From contig NZ_CABPSQ010000003.1 in assembly GCF_902459775.1 (NCBI RefSeq), positions 62,001 to 126,000 of the forward strand: 64,000 nucleotides of DNA, given 5' to 3'. The DNA comes from Pandoraea captiosa. GTDB lineage: Bacteria; Pseudomonadota; Gammaproteobacteria; Burkholderiales; Burkholderiaceae. The notes beneath the pieces were generated by a model, which was not told the DNA's origin, made no database searches, and saw nothing but the letters and a program-made list of their open reading frames with translations. The position numbers were made by a program, and so were the translations under genes. Positions 62,611 through 64,000 of this stretch are shown here, one piece after another (the first letter of the stretch is position 1; each line of letters begins with the position of its first letter).

Positions 62611-64000
62611 GTGAATCACCCCCATCTGCCGTTCGCCGCAAAGCGTCCGTTTCCCGACGCCCTGCTCACCGAGTTGCAAGCCCTGCTGGGCGAGCGCGTG
62701 AGCACGAAGGAAGCGCTGCGCGAACACCACGGCCGTGACGAGTCTCCCTTCGATCCGATGCTGCCCGACGCGGTGGCATTCGCGCACAGCACGCAAGAGG
62801 TCTCCGAGATCGTCAGATGCTGTGCGAAATACGACGTCCCCATCATTCCTTACGGCGCCGGTTCTTCGCTCGAAGGCCATCTGCTGGCCGTCGAGGGCGG
62901 TTTGTCGCTCGACCTGTCCGAGATGAACCAGATCGTCTCGATCAACGCCGAAGACCTGACCGTCACCACGCAACCGGGAATCTCGCGCAAGGCCCTGAAC
63001 GAAGCCCTGCGCGATACCGGGTTGTTCTTCCCGATCGACCCGGGTGCCGACGCCAGCATTGGCGGCATGTGCGCCACGCGCGCCTCCGGCACCAACGCCG
63101 TGCGCTACGGCACCATGCGCGAGAACGTGCTGGCGCTGACGGTGGTGCTCGCCGATGGCCGGGTGATCCATACCGGCACGCGCGCGCGCAAGTCGTCCGC
63201 CGGTTACGACCTCACGCGCCTGTTCGTCGGCAGCGAAGGCACGCTCGGCATCATCACCGAAGCGACGGTGCGCCTGTATCCGCAACCGGAAGCCGTATCG
63301 GCGGCGATCTGCTCGTTCCCGAGCATGACGGACGCCGTCAATTGCACCATTCAGACGATTCAGCTGGGCGTGCCGGTGGCACGGGTGGAATTCGTCGACG
63401 CGCTCGCCGTGCGTGCCATCAACAAGCATTCGAAGATGGAACTGCCCGAGACGCAAACGCTCTTCTTCGAATTCCACGGCAGCGAAGCCGGTGTGAAGGA
63501 GCAGGCGCAGACGGTCGAAGAACTCGCGAAGGAAAACGGTGGCACGGGCTTCGAATGGGCCACGCGCACCGAAGACCGCAACCGTTTGTGGAGCGCGCGT
63601 CACAGCGCTTACTTCGCCATGCTCCAGCTTCAGCCGGGCAGCCGCGCCGTCACGACGGACGTTTGCGTGCCGATCTCGCGTCTGGCCGAATGCGTCGGCG
63701 AAACGGAAGAGGACCTGAAAGGTTCCTACCTCACGTGCCCGATCGTGGGCCACGTCGGCGACGGCAATTTCCACGTCGCGATTCTGATCGATCCGGACAA
63801 GCCTGAAGACGTCGAAGAAGCCGAGCGCCTGAATCAACGCATCGTGGAGCGTGCGATCCGCATGGGCGGCACGTGCACGGGCGAGCACGGCGTGGGCCTG
63901 CACAAGATGGGCTTCCTCGTGACCGAACATGGTGAGGACGCCATCGACGTCATGCGTGCGATCAAGACTTCGCTCGATCCTCGCAATCTGCTCAATCCGG
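62611..64000 (+). CDS. FAD-linked oxidase, D-lactate dehydrogenase (GlcD-like), partial at right edge
   Basis: The frame is open from GTG 62611 (preceded by GAAGGAGAACGCC) to the edge, about 463 codons. The FAD-binding PCMH domain has IIPYGAGSSLEGH, TTQPGISRKALNEAL, DPGADASIGGMCATRASGTNAVRYGTMRENV and GSEGTLGIITEATVRLYP. The C-terminal FAD-oxidase domain has CPIVGHVGDGNFHVAILID and GGTCTGEHGVGLHK, close to the usual end, so only a few residues are missing. It oxidises D-lactate or a related 2-hydroxy acid, passing electrons to the respiratory chain. GTG start. Confidence 0.92.
   Translation, partial: MNHPHLPFAAKRPFPDALLTELQALLGERVSTKEALREHHGRDESPFDPMLPDAVAFAHSTQEVSEIVRCCAKYDVPIIPYGAGSSLEGHLLAVEGGLSLDLSEMNQIVSINAEDLTVTTQPGISRKALNEALRDTGLFFPIDPGADASIGGMCATRASGTNAVRYGTMRENVLALTVVLADGRVIHTGTRARKSSAGYDLTRLFVGSEGTLGIITEATVRLYPQPEAVSAAICSFPSMTDAVNCTIQTIQLGVPVARVEFVDALAVRAINKHSKMELPETQTLFFEFHGSEAGVKEQAQTVEELAKENGGTGFEWATRTEDRNRLWSARHSAYFAMLQLQPGSRAVTTDVCVPISRLAECVGETEEDLKGSYLTCPIVGHVGDGNFHVAILIDPDKPEDVEEAERLNQRIVERAIRMGGTCTGEHGVGLHKMGFLVTEHGEDAIDVMRAIKTSLDPRNLLNP

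Overview
The window is a GC-rich, gene-dense piece of a betaproteobacterial chromosome. The gene order (hrcA-nadK-recN; grpE-dnaK-dnaJ; HAD-pcnB-folK-deoxynucleoside kinase-panB; tsaE-amiC-mutL-miaA; glnE-yhdP-nit-tldD) and the protein sequences point to Burkholderiaceae. Pandoraea is my best guess from family knowledge; no 16S or other marker is present to prove it. No tRNA, rRNA, CRISPR array, insertion sequence or prophage is visible.

Layout. 1-3979: a class 5 (CS1/cable-pilus type) fimbrial operon on the minus strand in the order chaperone, major pilin, usher; the usher runs off the left edge and a tip adhesin gene would be expected beyond it. 4174-14926: housekeeping genes (YbaK deacylase, acyl-CoA synthetase, xerD, queG, tsaE, amiC, a DedA protein, mutL, miaA). 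14985-22887: an accessory catabolic island with a PotABCD-type ABC importer, an M24 (creatinase-fold) enzyme, a metal-dependent amidohydrolase and a LysR regulator, preceded by TTGCAT inverted repeats. 23075-29381: purM and the hda ... panB group, with tightly coupled stop/start overlaps. 29465-34570: a TctDE-like two-component system divergent from a NitT/TauT-type ABC importer. 34608-48397: a stress cluster (grpE, a thioredoxin-like gene, dnaK, dnaJ, a pabB-pabC fusion, hslR, hemH, hrcA) interrupted by a gene for a very large FecR-domain/DUF6600 envelope protein with collagen-like and Gln/Pro-rich repeats. 48421-62303: recN, glnE, yhdP, nit, tldD, a DAHP synthase gene, and a cobalamin adenosyltransferase. 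62611 to the right edge: an FAD-linked D-lactate dehydrogenase-type gene.

The most interesting things seen are: (1) a complete transcription attenuator in front of the DAHP synthase gene, with a 32-codon leader peptide containing KFYFYFFAY, the four mutually exclusive pairing segments, and a terminator; (2) a recurring start architecture, with a near-consensus -10 hexamer ending 7-8 bases before the ATG and no clear Shine-Dalgarno, at acyl-CoA synthetase, queG, mutL, HAD, hemH, hrcA and nadK, suggesting leaderless mRNAs; (3) the importer/M24/amidohydrolase island, whose M24 enzyme has replaced canonical metal ligands; (4) many short tandem repeats, with units of 9, 10, 11 or 14 bases between genes and only multiples of 3 inside genes; (5) a fimbrial operon with a 10-bp repeat array and a perfect hairpin between pilin and usher and a perfect 30-bp palindrome upstream; (6) a sigma-32-type promoter before grpE in a window that also encodes HrcA but shows no CIRCE element.
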